DNA of 64,000 nt from Acidimicrobiia bacterium (GTDB lineage Bacteria > Actinomycetota > Acidimicrobiia > Acidimicrobiales > Bin134): NCBI GenBank assembly GCA_022826705.1, contig JAJDUJ010000012.1, positions 1-64,000 of the forward strand, given 5' to 3'. A program made the position numbers and the translations under genes. The stretch's first letter is position 1. The number at the start of each line of letters is the position of its first letter. Shown in pieces: positions 40,672 through 50,341 of this stretch. The notes under the pieces are model-generated. The model searched no databases and was not told the origin of the DNA. It saw only the letters and a list, made by a program, of their open reading frames with translations.

Positions 40672-42039
40672 GTGAGGAGCACAGTCGAGGTCTTGGACGA
40701 CAACCGGGTCAAGGTGTCGGTGGACATCGATGCCGAGGAATTCGAGCAGAAGCTAGACGAGGCCTTCCGCAAACTCGCCCGCCAAGTGCGCCTGCCCGGG
40801 TTCCGCCCCGGCAAAGCCCCCCGCCGGGTGTTGGAGGCCCGGCTGGGCCCTCAGGCGGCTCGAGGAGAGGCCCTCAGCGACGCCGTTCCCGAGTATTACG
40901 CCCAGGCGGTGAACGACCACGACGTAGACGTGATCTCCCCGCCGGAGATCGACATCACTGGCGGGGCCGAGGAGGGGCCGGTCAGCTTCGACGCCGTGGT
41001 GGAGGTTCGCCCCCTGATCACCATCACCGGATACGACCAGCTCAAAGCCGAGGTGCCCAGCCCGGTACCCACCGACGAGGAAATCGACCAGCAGGTGGAC
41101 CAGCTCCGCAAGCAGTTCGGGGAGCTGGGCCCGGTCACCCGCCCGGCAATCGACGGCGACACCGTGACCATGGACATCTACGGGACCTACAACGGCGAGG
41201 AAGTCGAGGGCCTCACCGTGGACGACTACGCCTACGAAGTGGGCCAAGGCGCCGTGGTGCCGGAGATCGACGAAGAGCTCCGAGGTTCTAAAGCGGGCGA
41301 AATCTTGGAGTTCAACGCCCAGCATCCCGATCCCGACGAAGACGGGCTGTTGAGGTTCCGCATCCTGGTCAAAGAGGTGCAGGAGACGGTTCTGCCCGAC
41401 TTCGACGACGAATTCGCCCAGGAGGCCTCGGAGTTCGACACCGCTGAAGAACTGCGGACCGACATCAGCGACAACATCGCCCGGGCCAAGCGGGCCAACG
41501 CCTTGGCTTCCTTGGGCACCCAGGTGGGAGAACAGCTCGCCGAACTGGTGACCGACGACATCCCCGACGCACTAGTGGACTCAGAAGTCCAGCATCGCCT
41601 GCGGACCCTCCAAATGCGTCTGGGCAGCCAGGGAATCGAGATGGACGCCTATTTGGAGGCCATTGGCCAGACCGCCGAGGAGATGGCCGAAGCGCTGCGC
41701 GAACCCGCCCTTCAGGAGGCAAAAACCGATCTGGCTCTGCGGGCGGTGGCCGCCGCGGAGTCCATCGAAGCCACCGATGAGGACGTGGATTTCGAGCTGG
41801 CCATGCTGGCTGCGCAAGTGGGCCAGACCGTGGACGAGCTCAAGTCATCGGTATTTGCTGCCGATGAAAGCAGTCTCAAGGGGGTACGATTGGACGCAAA
41901 GATGCGCAAGACCCGGGAATGGGTGTTGGAGCGGGTTGAGATAAAAGATCCCGACGGAAACCCCATTCAGCGGTCTAGCCTGAACCCCGACAACGAGTCT
42001 GACCTTCCCCCCAACACCGTCGAGAGCCAAACCACATGA
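40672..42039 (+). CDS. tig: Trigger factor
   Basis: A ribosome-bound chaperone and peptidyl-prolyl isomerase of 455 residues. The N-terminal ribosome-binding domain has the signature loop [19 protein letters not shown]; the FKBP-type PPIase domain follows ([33 protein letters not shown]), then the helical substrate-binding domain and an acidic tail. The start is GTG 40672. TAAACT (40657-40662) lies 9 nt upstream and no clear ribosome-binding site is seen, so the mRNA may be nearly leaderless. It overlaps clpP by 4 bp (ATGA), the usual tig-clpP-clpX order. Confidence 0.96.
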   Translation: MRSTVEVLDDNRVKVSVDIDAEEFEQKLDEAFRKLARQVRLPGFRPGKAPRRVLEARLGPQAARGEALSDAVPEYYAQAVNDHDVDVISPPEIDITGGAEEGPVSFDAVVEVRPLITITGYDQLKAEVPSPVPTDEEIDQQVDQLRKQFGELGPVTRPAIDGDTVTMDIYGTYNGEEVEGLTVDDYAYEVGQGAVVPEIDEELRGSKAGEILEFNAQHPDPDEDGLLRFRILVKEVQETVLPDFDDEFAQEASEFDTAEELRTDISDNIARAKRANALASLGTQVGEQLAELVTDDIPDALVDSEVQHRLRTLQMRLGSQGIEMDAYLEAIGQTAEEMAEALREPALQEAKTDLALRAVAAAESIEATDEDVDFELAMLAAQVGQTVDELKSSVFAADESSLKGVRLDAKMRKTREWVLERVEIKDPDGNPIQRSSLNPDNESDLPPNTVESQTT

Positions 42040-42668
42040 ACCCTCAGAACTACATGGTGCCAGTCGTGGTCGAGCAGACCAACCGGGGTGAGCGCTCGTT
42101 CGACCTCTACTCCCGCCTGCTCAAGGAGAACATCATCTTCTTGGGCACTCCGATCGACGACACGGTGGCCAACCTCATCTGCGCCCAGCTTCTGCACTTG
42201 GAGTCGGAGAACCCCGACAAAGACATCAACCTCTACATCAACAGTCCGGGCGGCGACATCAACGCCATGTTCGCCATCTACGACACCATGCAGTACCTGA
42301 AGCCCGACATCACCACTATCTGCTTCGGGCAAGCGGCCTCGGCAGCCGCGGTGCTCTTGGCCGCGGGCGCCCCCGGCAAGCGCCTGGCGCTGCCCCACTC
42401 CCGGATGCTGATCCACCAGCCCTACGCCGGGGCGTCCGGGCAGGTTTCCGATATCGAGATCGCCTCGCGGGAGATCCAGCGGCTCAAAGACCAGCTAGAG
42501 CAACTCCTGGCCCGCCATACCGGCCAGGATCTCGAGAAGGTCAAGCAGGACACCGACCGCGACTACGTGATGACGGCCGAGGACGCCAAGGAGTACGGGC
42601 TCATCGACGAGGTCATCTCGTCGCGTGACGCCGTCGAGACCGCCGGCCCCATAACGGCCATCCGGTAG
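42036..42668 (+). CDS. clpP: ATP-dependent Clp protease proteolytic subunit
   Basis: A serine peptidase of 210 residues forming the tetradecameric Clp chamber. The catalytic Ser is in [16 protein letters not shown], the His in [11 protein letters not shown] and the Asp in [35 protein letters not shown] is the conserved oxyanion region. QAAS-AAA replaces the usual QAASMG, a mild change. Actinobacteria often have two clpP genes; only one is in this window. It is translationally coupled to tig, and clpX follows after 13 bp. Confidence 0.96.
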   Translation: MNPQNYMVPVVVEQTNRGERSFDLYSRLLKENIIFLGTPIDDTVANLICAQLLHLESENPDKDINLYINSPGGDINAMFAIYDTMQYLKPDITTICFGQAASAAAVLLAAGAPGKRLALPHSRMLIHQPYAGASGQVSDIEIASREIQRLKDQLEQLLARHTGQDLEKVKQDTDRDYVMTAEDAKEYGLIDEVISSRDAVETAGPITAIR

Positions 42669-42681
42669 GGGGACAGGAACC

Positions 42682-43953
42682 GTGGCTAAGTTCGGAGAGG
42701 GCGGCGAACTCTTGAAGTGCAGCTTCTGCGGTAAGACCCAGAAGCAGGTCAAGAAGATGATTGCCGGCCCCGGCGTCTACATATGCGACGAGTGCATCGA
42801 CCTCTGCAACGAGATCATCGAGGAGGAGTTGGCCGAAGGCACCGACGTCGGATTCAAGGAGTTGCCCAAACCCCAGGAGATCTACTCCTTCTTGAACGAC
42901 TACATCATCGGCCAAGAGCACGCCAAGCGGATCTTGTCGGTGGCGGTGTACAACCACTACAAGCGGGTCCAGATGGGTTCTTCCGACCCGGAGGTGGAGC
43001 TGTCCAAGTCGAACATCTTGCTGCTCGGACCCACGGGATGCGGCAAGACGCTGATGGCTCAGACCCTGGCCCGGATGCTGAACGTGCCGTTCGCCATCGC
43101 GGATGCCACCGCGCTGACCGAAGCCGGGTATGTGGGCGAGGACGTGGAGAACATCCTGCTCAAGCTGATCCAGGCTGCGGACTACGACGTCAAGAAGGCG
43201 GAGACCGGCATCATCTACATCGATGAGATCGACAAAATCTCCCGCAAGAGCGAGAACCCGTCGATCACCCGGGACGTCTCCGGAGAGGGCGTCCAGCAGG
43301 CCTTGTTGAAAATCCTGGAGGGCACCACCGCATCGGTGCCGCCCCAGGGTGGGCGCAAGCATCCCCATCAGGAGTTCATCCAGATCGACACCACCAACGT
43401 GCTGTTCATCGTCGGCGGCGCATTCGCCGGATTGGAACAGATCATCGAAAACCGGGTGGGAAATGTCGGCGTCGGCTTCGGGGCCGAGATCCGCTCTGAT
43501 GCGGAGCGCGACCACGGCCAGCTCTTCAACCAAGTCCAGCCCGAGGATCTGATCAAGTTCGGCCTCATACCCGAGTTCATCGGCCGCCTGCCGGTGGTCG
43601 GGGTGGTCTCGCATCTGGAGCGGGACATGCTGGTGCGAATCCTGGTAGAGCCCAAGAACGCCCTGGTAAAGCAGTATTGCAAGTTCTTCGAGTTCGAGAA
43701 CGTAGAGCTGGTGATCAGCGACGATGCGCTGGCCGAGGTGGCCGAGTTGGCCCTCAGCCGCAATACCGGGGCCCGGGGGCTGCGGGCGATCTTGGAAGAG
43801 GTGCTGCTCGACGTGATGTACGAGCTGCCCAGCCGCGACGACGTGGTTCAGTGTGTGGTCAGCGCGGCAACCGTCCGCGGCGAGGAAACCCCCCAGCTGC
43901 TCAATGCGGCCAAGGCCCGTTCAACCGACCGGTCCCGGCGCCAAGCTAGCTGA
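42682..43953 (+). CDS. clpX: Clp protease ATP-binding subunit ClpX
   Basis: An AAA+ unfoldase of 423 residues. The N-terminal zinc-binding domain has four Cys in [10 protein letters not shown] and [10 protein letters not shown]. Walker A is [14 protein letters not shown], Walker B is [11 protein letters not shown], and GFGAEIR and [13 protein letters not shown] carry the pore-loop and sensor-2 regions. The start is GTG 42682 after GGGGGACAGG. It recognises tagged substrates and feeds ClpP. folC starts inside its last 50 bp. Confidence 0.97.
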   Translation: MAKFGEGGELLKCSFCGKTQKQVKKMIAGPGVYICDECIDLCNEIIEEELAEGTDVGFKELPKPQEIYSFLNDYIIGQEHAKRILSVAVYNHYKRVQMGSSDPEVELSKSNILLLGPTGCGKTLMAQTLARMLNVPFAIADATALTEAGYVGEDVENILLKLIQAADYDVKKAETGIIYIDEIDKISRKSENPSITRDVSGEGVQQALLKILEGTTASVPPQGGRKHPHQEFIQIDTTNVLFIVGGAFAGLEQIIENRVGNVGVGFGAEIRSDAERDHGQLFNQVQPEDLIKFGLIPEFIGRLPVVGVVSHLERDMLVRILVEPKNALVKQYCKFFEFENVELVISDDALAEVAELALSRNTGARGLRAILEEVLLDVMYELPSRDDVVQCVVSAATVRGEETPQLLNAAKARSTDRSRRQAS

Positions 43954-45253
43954 CCTCCAGGCGTGGCTGGACAGCCACGTCAATCTGGAAGCTACGGCTG
44001 GCGATACCGACGGCCTGTCGCTGGACCCGATGCGCCAACTGCTCGAGGCGCTGGGTGACCCCCAAGCCGACTACCCGGCAGTCCACATAACCGGTACCAA
44101 CGGGAAGGGCTCGGTGGCCGCGCTCATCGCCGCGCTGGCCGGGGCGTGGGGGATGACCGTCGGGACTTACACCAGCCCCCATGTCGAGCGCATCAATGAG
44201 CGCATGGCCGTGGGCGGCGACCCCATCGGCGATTCCGAGTTGGCCGATCTCCTCGGGCACTTGCGGCTGGTGGAGAACCATCTGGCGGCAGAGTCAGCGG
44301 GCGCAGCCCCCTCGTGGTTTGAGCTGGTCACCTCGGCGGCCCTGCGCTGGTTCGCCGACGTGGCCGTGGACTTGGCGGTGGTGGAGGTGGGGAAGCTGGG
44401 CCGCTACGACGCCACCAATGTGGTGAACAGTGAGGTGGCGGTGATCACCAACATCGGCCGCGACCACACCGACGGCCGCCCTGGCTGGGAGCGGGAGGTG
44501 ATGGGAGAGAAGGCAGGCATCATCCTTCCTGGCGCCACCGCGGTGCTGGGGCCCATGGCCCCCGAGCTGGTGGCTATTGCCGCCCAGGAGAACCCCGGAG
44601 AATTGCTGGCAGCCGGCCAGCACTTCGAGTTGCTGGAGAATCAGCCGGCGGTGGGCGGGCGATTGGTCTCGGTGCGCACCCCCCATAGCCGCTACGAGCA
44701 GGTTTACGTCAGTCTGTTCGGTGCCCACCAAGGGCAGAACTCGGCGCTGGCTATCGCCGGGTTCGAAGCCCTCGTAGGTCAGGCGCTGGATGAGCCGCTC
44801 CTGGACGCCTTGGGCGATGTGAGGGTGCCAGCCCGGTTCGAGGTGGTGGCCCGCCAGCCCTTGGTGGTGATCGACGGGGCCCACAATCCCGACGGTTTGG
44901 CGGCGGCGGCGGACACGCTGGCCGACCAGTTCACGGTGTTGGGCGCAGTCACCTGGGTGGTGGGCATGATGAGCGACAAGGACCCCGACGCCATGCTGGC
45001 CGCCATTGACGGCTCCGGTGCCCGCTGCGATCTGGTGGTGTGCTGCGCTCCTGATTGGCCGAGGGCCCTGCCCGCTGCCGATCTGGCCGCCGCGGCCCGA
45101 AATCGGGGGATCGAAGCCGAGGTGGCCGGCACTGTGAGCGAGGCGGTGGACCGGGCGCTGGCCCTGTCCACCGAGGAAGACGCGGTGGTAGTCACCGGCT
45201 CCCTCTACACCGCAGGTGCGGCCCGCCTTCACATGGCATCACAAGATCAGTAG
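43904..45253 (+). CDS. folC: Folylpolyglutamate / dihydrofolate synthase
   Basis: A Mur-ligase-fold enzyme of 449 residues that adds glutamate to folates. The P-loop is [15 protein letters not shown], the omega-loop and Mg site are [18 protein letters not shown], and [19 protein letters not shown] and [10 protein letters not shown] are the expected blocks. ATG 43904 lies inside clpX (50-bp overlap) and is the first start giving a full N-terminus; no strong ribosome-binding site is seen. The stop TAG is followed by tandem copies of TAGGGTTC that lead into ndk. Confidence 0.92.
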   Translation: MRPRPVQPTGPGAKLADLQAWLDSHVNLEATAGDTDGLSLDPMRQLLEALGDPQADYPAVHITGTNGKGSVAALIAALAGAWGMTVGTYTSPHVERINERMAVGGDPIGDSELADLLGHLRLVENHLAAESAGAAPSWFELVTSAALRWFADVAVDLAVVEVGKLGRYDATNVVNSEVAVITNIGRDHTDGRPGWEREVMGEKAGIILPGATAVLGPMAPELVAIAAQENPGELLAAGQHFELLENQPAVGGRLVSVRTPHSRYEQVYVSLFGAHQGQNSALAIAGFEALVGQALDEPLLDALGDVRVPARFEVVARQPLVVIDGAHNPDGLAAAADTLADQFTVLGAVTWVVGMMSDKDPDAMLAAIDGSGARCDLVVCCAPDWPRALPAADLAAAARNRGIEAEVAGTVSEAVDRALALSTEEDAVVVTGSLYTAGAARLHMASQDQ

Positions 45254-45320
45254 GGTTCGGGGTCATTAGGGTTCTGGCGGTGTTGAATGGCGGGTTGAGA
45301 TCGGTAGGGTTCTGGCGGTG
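45251..45320 (+). repeat. Tandem copies of the folC stop / ndk start region
   Basis: TAGGGTTC occurs at 45251 (overlapping the folC stop), 45267 and 45305. The last two are extended identical 16-mers TAGGGTTCTGGCGGTG (45267-45282 and 45305-45320; period 38). The GTG of the upstream copy opens a 13-codon ORF (MLNGGLRSVGFWR) whose TGA overlaps the real ndk GTG at 45318. Confidence 0.75.
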
Positions 45321-45725
45321 AATCGGACGCTGGTCTTGTGCAAACCCGATGCGGTGGAGCGTGGTCTGGTGGGGGCCATCGTGTCCCGTTTCGAGGCCCG
45401 GGGGTTGCGGATCGCGGCCATGCGCATGGTCACTATCGACGCCGATCTGGCCGCCCGCCATTACGCCGAGCATGTGGACCGTCCGTTCTATCCCGACTTG
45501 GTGGCATTCATTGGCCGCTCACCGTCAGTGGCTCTGGTGGTCGAAGGGCCTGAGGACGTCTATGCCGTCGTCCGCTCTATGATGGGGGCCACCAACCCCC
45601 TGGAATCTCCCCCCGGCACCATCCGGGGCGACTATGGGCTTGAGGTCACCGAGAACCTGGTCCACGGCTCCGACAGCAATGCCTCGGCCGAGCGCGAGAT
45701 CGGCATCTTCTTCCCCGAACTGTGA
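45318..45725 (+). CDS. ndk: Nucleoside diphosphate kinase
   Basis: An enzyme of 135 residues balancing NTP pools by a phospho-His intermediate. TLVLCKPDAVERGLVGAIV is the N-terminal nucleotide-binding strand, and the active-site block is ENLVHGSDSNASAEREIGIF with the catalytic His. Length and motifs match the family. The start is GTG 45318; the same start region is duplicated 38 bp upstream, so initiation could occur by coupling from the 13-codon leader. Confidence 0.96.
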   Translation: MNRTLVLCKPDAVERGLVGAIVSRFEARGLRIAAMRMVTIDADLAARHYAEHVDRPFYPDLVAFIGRSPSVALVVEGPEDVYAVVRSMMGATNPLESPPGTIRGDYGLEVTENLVHGSDSNASAEREIGIFFPEL

Positions 45726-45742
45726 AACTCGTCCGCAACCTC

Positions 45743-45830
45743 GCTGGTGTGCGAATTCCTTCCCGACCTGCGACTCACGCCGGTGTGCGAATTGCTTCCC
45801 GGCCCGCGCCTGTGCCGGTGTGCGAACCGG
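45743..45830 (+). repeat. Three tandem repeats upstream of mreB
   Basis: GCYGGTGTGCGAATTSCTTCCC units begin at 45743, 45779 and 45814 (periods 36 and 35), the third ending early at GTGCGAACCGG. They end just upstream of the presumed mreB -10 box and could be regulator sites or replication-slippage products. Confidence 0.75.
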
Positions 45831-45842
45831 GATCGGCTGTTC

Positions 45843-45848
45843 TAACCT
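45843..45848 (+). promoter_or_regulatory. -10 box of a leaderless mreB transcript
   Basis: TAACCT lies 6 nt before the mreB ATG, so transcription should start at the ATG itself. No Shine-Dalgarno precedes the gene. Confidence 0.5.
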
Positions 45849-45854
45849 TGCCCC

Positions 45855-46898
45855 ATGGTGAAACGGCGGTTCTCTTCCAGTAGCGGTCTGGTTGGCCGCG
45901 ATGTCGCAATCGACCTGGGCACCGCCAACACGCTGGTGTATGTCCGCGGTGAGGGCATCCTGATCAACGAGCCCTCGGTCGTGGCGGTCACCAACGAGGG
46001 CGTGCCTCTGGCGGTGGGCTCTGAGGCCAAGCGGATGCTGGGGCGAACTCCGGCTCACATCCAGGCCATCCGCCCGCTCAAAGACGGGGTTATCGCCAAC
46101 TTCGACATTTGCGAGAAGATGCTGCGGTACTTCATACAAAGAGTGTCTCCGGGGAGGTTCATCCGACCCCGAATGGTGATCTGCGTTCCCTCTGGCATCA
46201 CTCCCGTGGAGCAGCGGGCCGTGCAGGAGGCGGCGATCTCCGCCGGAGCGAAGAAGCCGGTCTACATCATCGAAGAGCCCATGGCCGCGGCCATCGGTGC
46301 CGGTCTGCCGGTTCAGGAGGCCTCGGGCAGCATGATCGTGGACATCGGCGGCGGTACCACCGAGGTGGCCATGATCTCGCTGGGCGGGGTGGTCACCGGT
46401 CAGTCGATCCGCATGGGCGGCGATCGGATGGACGAAGACATCATTGCCTACCTGAAGAAGGAGCACAGCCTCACTATCGGCAGCCGCACGGCCGAAGAAG
46501 TGAAGATGGTGTTGGGCACGGCGTGGGCGGGTAGCGACAACCGCTATGCCGAGGTCCGAGGCCAAGACATGATCACCGGCCTGCCCAAGACGGTGGTGAC
46601 CTCCACTGCTGAGATCCGCGAGGCCATCTCCGAGGTGGTGCGCTCCATCGTCGATGCGGTCAAAGTGACTCTGGATGAGACTCCGCCCGAGTTGGCCGCC
46701 GACATCATGGAGGCGGGGATTGTTCTGGCCGGCGGCGGGGCCCTGCTGAACGGCCTGCCCCCCCGGATCGAGGAAGAGACGGGAATGCCGGTCCGGTTGG
46801 CGCCCAACCCCCTCCACGCAGTTGCCATTGGCTCGGGCCAATCGCTGGAGGAGTTCGACGCGCTTGAGGGGCTCCTCTTCTCGTCGTCGTACGACTGA
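45855..46898 (+). CDS. mreB: Rod-shape-determining protein MreB
   Basis: A bacterial actin of 347 residues organising lateral wall synthesis. Phosphate-1 is DVAIDLGTANTLVYV, the connect/phosphate-2 block is GSMIVDIGGGTTEVAMISLG, and the adenosine motif is GIVLAGGGALLNGLP. The set mreB-mreC-mreD-mrdA-rodA follows on one strand with overlaps or short gaps, the full elongasome. This implies rod-like or elongating cells, unlike many polar-growing actinobacteria that lack MreB. Confidence 0.97.
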   Translation: MVKRRFSSSSGLVGRDVAIDLGTANTLVYVRGEGILINEPSVVAVTNEGVPLAVGSEAKRMLGRTPAHIQAIRPLKDGVIANFDICEKMLRYFIQRVSPGRFIRPRMVICVPSGITPVEQRAVQEAAISAGAKKPVYIIEEPMAAAIGAGLPVQEASGSMIVDIGGGTTEVAMISLGGVVTGQSIRMGGDRMDEDIIAYLKKEHSLTIGSRTAEEVKMVLGTAWAGSDNRYAEVRGQDMITGLPKTVVTSTAEIREAISEVVRSIVDAVKVTLDETPPELAADIMEAGIVLAGGGALLNGLPPRIEEETGMPVRLAPNPLHAVAIGSGQSLEEFDALEGLLFSSSYD

Positions 46899-46915
46899 TC
46901 GCTCGGTTCGGCCCC

Positions 46916-47761
46916 GTGGCAACGGGCACCCGCACAGGGCGGTCGCGATTCACGCTCATCTTCCTGCTGCTCACCTCCGCGACGCTGCTCACCCTGGATG
47001 CCCGTGATTTCGAGCCTCTCCAGCGAACCGAGGAAACCCTCTCCGATCTGATCTCGCCGCTGCGGTCGGGCGCCGATCGGGTGTTCGAACCGGTGGGCGA
47101 TGCCTGGGCCGGTGTAACCGGCTACGACGAGTTGGAATCCGAGAACGAGGCGCTGCGCCAAGAACTGCAAAAGCTGGAGGGCCAGCAGATCTTGGACTCC
47201 GACGCAGCCATCCGCCTGGAGTCGCTGCTCGATGTGCTGGGCTTGCCCTACGTGCAAGACATCCCCAACGTGGTGGGCGAGGTAGTCACCGCCAACGTGG
47301 GGAACTTCGACCGGTACTCGGTACAGATCAACCGCGGGGCTGAAGACGGGATCCGCAACGGGATGCCGGTGGTTACCAGGGGTGGTCTGATCGGGAGGAT
47401 CGACGGCGATCCGGGCCGAGGGCATTCCCGGGTCACGCTGCTCACCGACCCCAGCTTCGAGGTGGGGGTATTGGTAGTGGGCACCGAAGATGTGGCCCTG
47501 GCCTCGGGGGGCGGTCACGGCGAGCCTCTAATGGTGACGAAGGGGCTGGAAATCGATACCGAGGTGGCTATTGGGGATGAGGTGGTCACCAGCGGCGTGG
47601 ATCGCAGCCGCTATCCCCCGGGAATTCCCATAGGCACCGTTACCGATATCGACTTCGACGAAGCACGACTGCTCCAACTGCTAACCGTGGAGCCCTCGGC
47701 CAACACCGACAGCCTGAGCTTCGTCACCGTGCTGCTCTACGACCCGCTGGAGGATGGCTGA
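46916..47761 (+). CDS. mreC: Rod-shape-determining protein MreC
   Basis: 281 residues from GTG 46916. One N-terminal membrane helix (FTLIFLLLTSATLLTL), a coiled coil (YDELESENEALRQELQKLEG) and the two beta-barrel domains with VVTANVGNFDRYSVQINRG, GMPVVTRGGLIGRI and the conserved GDEVVTSGVDRSRYPPGIPIG. It links MreB to the extracytoplasmic PBP2/RodA machinery. Its TGA shares one base with the ATG of the 16-codon leader ORF in front of mreD. Confidence 0.95.
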   Translation: MATGTRTGRSRFTLIFLLLTSATLLTLDARDFEPLQRTEETLSDLISPLRSGADRVFEPVGDAWAGVTGYDELESENEALRQELQKLEGQQILDSDAAIRLESLLDVLGLPYVQDIPNVVGEVVTANVGNFDRYSVQINRGAEDGIRNGMPVVTRGGLIGRIDGDPGRGHSRVTLLTDPSFEVGVLVVGTEDVALASGGGHGEPLMVTKGLEIDTEVAIGDEVVTSGVDRSRYPPGIPIGTVTDIDFDEARLLQLLTVEPSANTDSLSFVTVLLYDPLEDG

Positions 47762-47811
47762 TGACCATGGCCGGCGCGTACGTTCGCAGCGGGTTGAGGG
47801 CCGGCTCATGA
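47761..47811 (+). other. 16-codon leader ORF copying the MreD N-terminus
   Basis: ATG 47761 (overlapping the mreC stop) encodes MTMAGAYVRSGL-RAGS and stops in TGA at 47809-47811, which overlaps the mreD ATG at 47808. mreD itself begins MTTASAYVRSGL. The copies match at 30 of 36 bases with an offset of 47 bp, so the first copy is out of frame. It also supplies GAGGG as the Shine-Dalgarno for mreD. Confidence 0.7.
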
Positions 47812-48314
47812 CCACAGCCAGCGCATACGTTCGCAGCGGACTGTTCCTGTTGACCGCGCTGGTGCTCCATTTGGCGCTGTTCTCCGATCTCCGGGTGCTG
47901 GGGGTTGCTCCCGAAGTGCCTCTGGCCATAGCAGTCACCGCCGGACTGGTCGGCGGACCAGAGCGGGGAGCGATCGCCGGATTCGCCATCGGGTTGGGCA
48001 TCGATCTCTATCTCCCCACGCTGTTCGGGCTGTCTGCGCTCATCTACACCGTCTGGGGCTACACAGTGGGCCTGTTGGAGGAGCGGATCTTCCGCAGCGC
48101 CTGGTGGATCAACGTTTTGGTCACTGCGGCGGCCACCGCGGGCGGGCTGTTGGTTTACGCCGTGCTCGGGGAGTTGTTGGGCGAGGTCAATCTGTACACC
48201 GACCGCCTCTACACGGTTATGGGCGTGGCTGCGGCCTACAACTTGGTGCTGAGCTTGCCATTGCTGGGTTTGTGGCACTGGTCGTGGCCCAGGCTGCTAG
48301 GTGAAGAGCGTTGA
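47808..48314 (+). CDS. mreD: Rod-shape-determining protein MreD
   Basis: A membrane protein of 168 residues with about five helices (GLFLLTALVLHLALF, VPLAIAVTAGLVGGP, GAIAGFAIGLGIDLYLPTLF, NVLVTAAATAGGLLVYAVLG, YNLVLSLPLLGLWHW). GFAIGLGIDLYLPTLFGLSA is the MreD signature region. I chose ATG 47808, with GAGGG 7 nt upstream; a frame-compatible GTG-type start earlier reads through repeat DNA. It overlaps mrdA by 4 bp (TTGA). Confidence 0.88.
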   Translation: MTTASAYVRSGLFLLTALVLHLALFSDLRVLGVAPEVPLAIAVTAGLVGGPERGAIAGFAIGLGIDLYLPTLFGLSALIYTVWGYTVGLLEERIFRSAWWINVLVTAAATAGGLLVYAVLGELLGEVNLYTDRLYTVMGVAAAYNLVLSLPLLGLWHWSWPRLLGEER

Positions 48315-50341
48315 GCCCCGAGTCTCTTCGCTTGCGGTTGAGCTTCTTGGCCTTGTTGGCCCTGCTGGCTTTCGGTGCGCTGGTGGCCCGCCTGTGGTTC
48401 CTTCAGGTGTTGAGTTCTGAGGAGTTTGAGGCCCAGGCCCAATCCAACACCGTCCGGGTGATTTATGAGCCCGCTCCCCGGGGGCGCGTCTTCGACCGCA
48501 GCGGCAATGTGCTGGTGGACAACCGGGAGTCGCTGGTAGTGACGGTGGACCGGTTCACCTACGACACCGAATTCGACGAGGAAGGACAAGAAGAGCTGGT
48601 GCTGCGCCTGGCCACCGAAATCAGCCGAGCCGGGCAGCTCACCAAGATATTCGAGATCAACGACGCGCTTGACGACCCCAGATATGGCCCCCTCGATTCT
48701 GTGCCGGTGGCCGATGACGTTACCGAAGACTTCGAGATCGTTCTGGCTGAGCGGGCCGACGAGTTCCCCGGTGTGGGCACCGTTGTCCGCAGCGTCCGCA
48801 CTTACCCCTACGGCGACCTGGCCGCTCACATTCTCGGCTATGTCTCCTTGCTCAGCGAGGAGCAATACGAGTTGGTAGCCGATGATCCCAAGACCTATCG
48901 GCGCAATGACGAGATCGGCCAGACTGGAATCGAGGCGTCCTTCGAGTCGGTACTCCGAGGCACGCCCGGCTTCAAGAGGTTGGAAGTGGACAACGTGGGC
49001 GATCCAGTGCAGGTGTTGGAGCAGGTGGATCCCGTTGCCGGCGCCGACGTCCACCTCACTTTGGACATCGACGTCCAGGCGCTGGCCGAGAAAGAGCTCT
49101 TGGCCGGCCTAGCCGAAGCTCGTCAGCAGGAGACCGACGACCCCAATGATCCTCCGTTCAAGGCCCCCGGCGGTGCCTTGGTGGTGTTGGACCCCAACGG
49201 CGCCGAGGTCTTGGCCATGGCGTCATTTCCTACGTACTCGCCCAGCGAGTTCGTGAGCGGCTTCTCCGAGTCCCGGTGGGCTCAACTCCAAGACCCGGCC
49301 AACCACCAACCGCTGCACAACCGGGCCTTGGCCGGCATCTATCCACCGGGGTCCACATTCAAGCTCTTCACCGCCTATGCCGCGATGAACAGCGGGGTAA
49401 TCGGTTCGCGGGGAGTGTTGGACGTTCGCACCCTCTACGAGGACACCGGCACGTATGTGGTGCCGTCTTGCGAGGAGGACGTGATCGCCTCGTGCACCTT
49501 CCAAAACGCCGAAGAGGCCATCTACGGGCCGGTTGACCTGATCCGGGCCATCATCGTGTCATCCGACGTGTACTTCTACTACTTGGCCGACACCATGGAC
49601 CGGGCCGATCGCTTCGACCGGGAGGGAATCCAGAGAACCGCCCAGCTATTCGGGTTCGGAGCGCCGTCGGGCATCGCGCTGCCCGGCGAAGGCGTGGGCA
49701 GGGTGCCCTCCCCGTCGGCGGCCGAGGCCGCAGGAGAGCCCTGGCGAACCGGCGATTCCATCGTTTTGGCCATCGGTCAGGGCGTGCTGGGGGCCACCCC
49801 GTTGCAGCTGGCCAACGGCTACGCCGCGTTCGCCAACGGCGGCACACTGTATGCCCCCAAGATGGTGGACAGGGTGGAGAACCCGGTTACCGGAGAGGTG
49901 ATCCAGGGGTTTGCCGATCGGGTGCTCAGCCAGATTTATCTGCCAGGCGCCATCCGAGTGCCGATCCTCGAAGGGCTACTCGGGGTTACCGCAGAGCTGG
50001 AAGGTACTGCCCATTCGGCTTTCTACGGCTTCCCCCATGAGGAGTGGCCGGTGGCGGGAAAGACGGGCACGGCCGAGGTAGTGGGCCAAGCGGACAACTC
50101 GCTGTTTGTAGCCTTTGGCCCCAATCCGAATCCCGAGTATGTGGTGGTGGCAATCATGGAGGAGTCGGGATTCGGGGCATCGGTGGCTGCCCCCGCCGTT
50201 CGCCGGGTTCTGGAGCCAATCGCCACCAACTCGGTTCCGGCGGTGCGTACCATCGACGATCTCGCCGAGCTGGGCGGAACGATCGGTGAAGACGAGGCCG
50301 AAGACGAAGTCGACGCCGCAGAATCGGGGGGTGCGGCCTGA
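48311..50341 (+). CDS. mrdA: Penicillin-binding protein 2 (elongasome transpeptidase)
   Basis: A class B PBP of 676 residues. One N-terminal membrane helix (SFLALLALLAFGALVARLWF) is followed by the dimerisation domain (APRGRVFDRSGNVLVDNR; GQTGIEASFESVLRG) and the transpeptidase domain with active-site Ser in YPPGSTFKLFTAY (SxxK), the SxN-type motif in VSSDVYFYYLAD and the KTG motif in VAGKTGTAEVVG. It crosslinks lateral peptidoglycan with RodA. The C-terminus is acidic (EDEAEDEVDAAES). The start is TTG, overlapping the mreD stop. Confidence 0.95.
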   Translation: MSPESLRLRLSFLALLALLAFGALVARLWFLQVLSSEEFEAQAQSNTVRVIYEPAPRGRVFDRSGNVLVDNRESLVVTVDRFTYDTEFDEEGQEELVLRLATEISRAGQLTKIFEINDALDDPRYGPLDSVPVADDVTEDFEIVLAERADEFPGVGTVVRSVRTYPYGDLAAHILGYVSLLSEEQYELVADDPKTYRRNDEIGQTGIEASFESVLRGTPGFKRLEVDNVGDPVQVLEQVDPVAGADVHLTLDIDVQALAEKELLAGLAEARQQETDDPNDPPFKAPGGALVVLDPNGAEVLAMASFPTYSPSEFVSGFSESRWAQLQDPANHQPLHNRALAGIYPPGSTFKLFTAYAAMNSGVIGSRGVLDVRTLYEDTGTYVVPSCEEDVIASCTFQNAEEAIYGPVDLIRAIIVSSDVYFYYLADTMDRADRFDREGIQRTAQLFGFGAPSGIALPGEGVGRVPSPSAAEAAGEPWRTGDSIVLAIGQGVLGATPLQLANGYAAFANGGTLYAPKMVDRVENPVTGEVIQGFADRVLSQIYLPGAIRVPILEGLLGVTAELEGTAHSAFYGFPHEEWPVAGKTGTAEVVGQADNSLFVAFGPNPNPEYVVVAIMEESGFGASVAAPAVRRVLEPIATNSVPAVRTIDDLAELGGTIGEDEAEDEVDAAESGGAA

